Below, in pieces: positions 14,121 through 15,242 of a DNA stretch of 15,242 nucleotides. The position numbers were made by a program, and so were the translations under genes. Under the pieces are notes generated by a model that searched no databases, was not told the DNA's origin, and saw only the letters and a list, made by a program, of their open reading frames with translations. Within the stretch, counting starts at the first letter, position 1. Every line of letters begins with the position of its first letter. This stretch comes from Phycisphaerae bacterium. Lineage in GTDB: Bacteria > Planctomycetota > Phycisphaerae > Sedimentisphaerales > Anaerobacaceae. Where the stretch lies: the NCBI GenBank assembly GCA_030630315.1, contig DAOVNI010000009.1:1-15242 (forward strand), written 5' to 3'.

Positions 14121-14231
14121 AATAGCCCCAAGGGGATTTATCCGCCGTAGGCGGATTCGAATCTTGACTGTCGTCAGACAAGTTCGCCTCCGGCGAACAA
14201 GCTTTACCCGCCTTAGGCGGGCCCTGTTGCC
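14121..14231 (-). pseudogene. Broken tRNA-Glu 3'-half copy split by palindromic insertions
   Basis: Three blocks match the intact tRNA-Glu in order and orientation: 14121-14138 equals 14512-14529 (18 of 18 bases), GGATTCGAA (14153-14161) equals the T-loop, and CCCTGTTGCC (14222-14231) equals 14535-14544. Between them sit short palindromes: TCCGCCGTAGGCGGA (14141-14155), an imperfect one (14163-14182), GTTCGCCTCCGGCGAAC (14182-14198) and CCCGCCTTAGGCGGG (14207-14221). GGATT is repeated on both sides of the first insert, like a target duplication. The rest of the gap from 14017 to 14120 holds nothing recognisable. Confidence 0.6.
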
Positions 14232-14234
14232 AGC

Positions 14235-14462
14235 TTACAAGCTATTGAGAAACTCTCTGCCTTGCCCACTTTTCAAAAACTTTTCCCTTTTTCGTGCAGA
14301 ACTGTAATCAGGCAGTTTTTCGGTATGCAGAAGTCTGAATTTGCCTATGACTTGCGCTCCTTTGGTGCGTCCTGACCTGTGCTCGGCTAACCGCCTGCCT
14401 AAGTTGTTGGTTATGCCGATATACCGCTTTTTTGTTCCCTGTAATACGTAAACGGTCACCAT
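14235..14462 (-). CDS. Small GIY-YIG domain protein
   Basis: This 75-residue protein is essentially one GIY-YIG nuclease-like domain: TVYVLQ (3-8), RYIGITNNLGRRLAEH (13-28) with the conserved Tyr14, Gly16 and Arg23, and SARKREKFLKSGQGREFL (55-72) with the probable metal-binding Glu60. Such single-domain proteins are widespread in bacteria and mostly uncharacterised; some relatives cut or repair DNA. The start has no clear ribosome binding site. The gene lies between the intact tRNA-Glu and the broken copy of its 3' half, with one more CCGCC-type palindrome (14490-14504) upstream, which suggests insertion together with, or by recombination at, the tRNA. Confidence 0.85.
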   Translation of the reverse strand: MVTVYVLQGTKKRYIGITNNLGRRLAEHRSGRTKGAQVIGKFRLLHTEKLPDYSSARKREKFLKSGQGREFLNSL

Positions 14463-14513
14463 AAAAGGATGCTAATTAGATACCACAAATCCGCCAGAGG
14501 CGGACAAGTCAAA

Positions 14514-14588
14514 TAGCCCCAAGGGGATTCGAACCCCTGTTGCCGGGTTGAAAACCCGGTGTCCTGGACCTACCTAGACGATGGGGCC
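14514..14588 (-). tRNA. trnE: tRNA-Glu (anticodon TTC)
   Basis: The minus strand reads GGCCCCA (acceptor), a D arm with a slightly long loop, CCGGG-TTTTCAA-CCCGG (anticodon arm, anticodon TTC), AGGGG-TTCGAAT-CCCCT (T arm) and TGGGGCT with discriminator A at 14514. All stems pair; the first acceptor pair is G-U. No 3' CCA is encoded. Its 3' half is duplicated at 14121-14231. Confidence 0.9.
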
Positions 14589-14591
14589 ACT

Positions 14592-14657
14592 AAAGCTTAA
14601 AATTGAAAACGCAAAGTTTAAAACTCATAAGTTCCATAGTTTTTCGTTTTAAGCTTT
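14592..14657. repeat. A/T-rich inverted repeat between tRNA-Glu and ferredoxin
   Basis: AAAGCTTAAAA (14592-14602) and TTTTAAGCTTT (14647-14657) are perfect reverse complements, and TTTTAAGCTT recurs at 14661-14670. It fills the gap between two minus-strand genes and may end the ferredoxin transcript before the tRNA. Confidence 0.5.
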
Positions 14658-14673
14658 AAGTTTTAAGCTTCAA

Positions 14674-14847
14674 TTATTCCATACTGATAGCTTCAGCAGG
14701 GCAGGCATCAACGCAAACGCCGCAATCGATGCAGGCGTCGATGTCAACCACCGCCTTGTCATCAACCATCTTAATTGCCTCGCTCGGGCATTCTTCCACG
14801 CAGGATTCACAGCCGTTGCATTTTTCCTCATCTACTACAGCCGGCAT
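14674..14847 (-). CDS. 2[4Fe-4S] ferredoxin
   Basis: This 57-residue protein has two complete clostridial-type cluster motifs: CNGCESCVEECP (10-21) and CIDCGVCVDACP (39-50). This is the standard length for a bacterial 2[4Fe-4S] ferredoxin, a low-potential electron carrier in the cytoplasm. The ATG at 14847 has only a weak AGGG ahead. It suggests anaerobic or low-potential metabolism, and could in principle serve the radical SAM or glutamate-synthase-like enzymes on the left, but no link is visible. Confidence 0.92.
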   Translation of the reverse strand: MPAVVDEEKCNGCESCVEECPSEAIKMVDDKAVVDIDACIDCGVCVDACPAEAISME

Positions 14848-14979
14848 TTACGCAGCCCTTTCAAAAACAGTCCAAAACTTACCAGTAAAAGACGAAATGT
14901 TACAAAATTATGATGATATTACAATATAAATTTTTGTAAAATTCGGAAGGCGAATGAAAAACTGTCAACGCCAATTTCA

Positions 14980-15242
14980 TTACTTTTTACTAATTGGCAA
15001 CAGCTTTTCCGGCTCGGTTGGTGCCGGTTGATTTGCCGGTTCCGGGGCTTGTGGGCCGGCAGCACCTAATGCAATCGCCATATCGCGAACGAGCTTGCTT
15101 AAGTCATATTTGGCTGTCCAGTCCAGGACCTTGGCGAAATTGCTGTTCTGGTTTTTGGCCAGCAGATAAACAGCCATCATACGGGCCGGCCAGTGAGTAT
15201 CGTTCAAATTTTTGGCCACAGCACTTATTAGCTCGTAATCCA
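14980..15242 (-). CDS. C-terminal end of a HEAT-repeat-like protein, 5' part outside the window
   Basis: The frame is open to the window edge; the visible 87 residues begin DYELISAVAKNLND and end PISKK. A GTG at 15219 could serve as a start, but the frame continues upstream without a stop, so a longer protein is more likely. Two helical units, THWPARMMAVYLLAK and LSKLVRDMAIALG, have the alternating hydrophobic pattern of HEAT repeats. They are followed by a Pro/Ala/Glu-rich tail (about 63-80). No function can be given. Confidence 0.6.
   Translation of the reverse strand, partial: DYELISAVAKNLNDTHWPARMMAVYLLAKNQNSNFAKVLDWTAKYDLSKLVRDMAIALGAAGPQAPEPANQPAPTEPEKLLPISKK

Overview
The window looks like a chromosomal piece of a Planctomycetota-type bacterium, possibly Phycisphaerae/Sedimentisphaerales. 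This is inferred from a short Chlamydia/Planctomycetes-type histone-like Hc1 protein, a membrane-fused spermidine-synthase-like protein, secreted proteins with planctomycete-style C-termini, and several families of short intergenic repeats common in environmental genomes. No marker gene fixes the taxonomy. No phage, transposase or CRISPR array is visible.

Left arm (about 1-7957, all minus strand). Six genes run in one direction: an FMN-binding glutamate synthase-family protein, HisF, a stand-alone GMP-synthase ATP-pyrophosphatase (GuaAb type), the AmmeMemoRadiSam radical SAM enzyme, a membrane-anchored MEMO-AMMECR1 fusion, and a membrane/spermidine-synthase-like fusion cut by the window edge. 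The last two overlap by 4 bases (ATGA). The first three genes are the ammonia-using halves of glutamine amidotransferases, and none has a glutaminase partner in the window. The next two carry all three conserved components of the AmmeMemoRadiSam system, whose function is unknown.

Middle (7958-13000, plus strand). A LysR regulator is divergent from the glutamate-synthase-like gene, like gltC-gltAB in Bacillus, with a perfect 15-bp T-N11-A palindrome between them. Then come a HAD phosphatase, a LolA-like exported protein, a membrane-anchored protein with a pseudopilin-like C-terminus, a small three-helix membrane protein and a WrbA-like flavodoxin.

Right arm (13000-15242). A promoter-preceded short Hc1 histone-like gene and a FabZ-like dehydratase lie on the plus strand. 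On the minus strand are a GIY-YIG domain protein, tRNA-Glu(TTC), a 57-residue 2[4Fe-4S] ferredoxin and the C-terminus of a HEAT-repeat-like protein. A second, broken copy of the tRNA-Glu 3' half lies beyond the GIY-YIG gene and is split by short GC-rich palindromes.

The most distinctive aspect of the window is its repeats: CACAGAG/CGCAGAG inverted repeats that run into the coding ends of two proteins, exact 7-nt-period arrays, a structured repeat that supplies a stop codon, and 15-17 bp CCGCC-N3-GGCGG palindromes.
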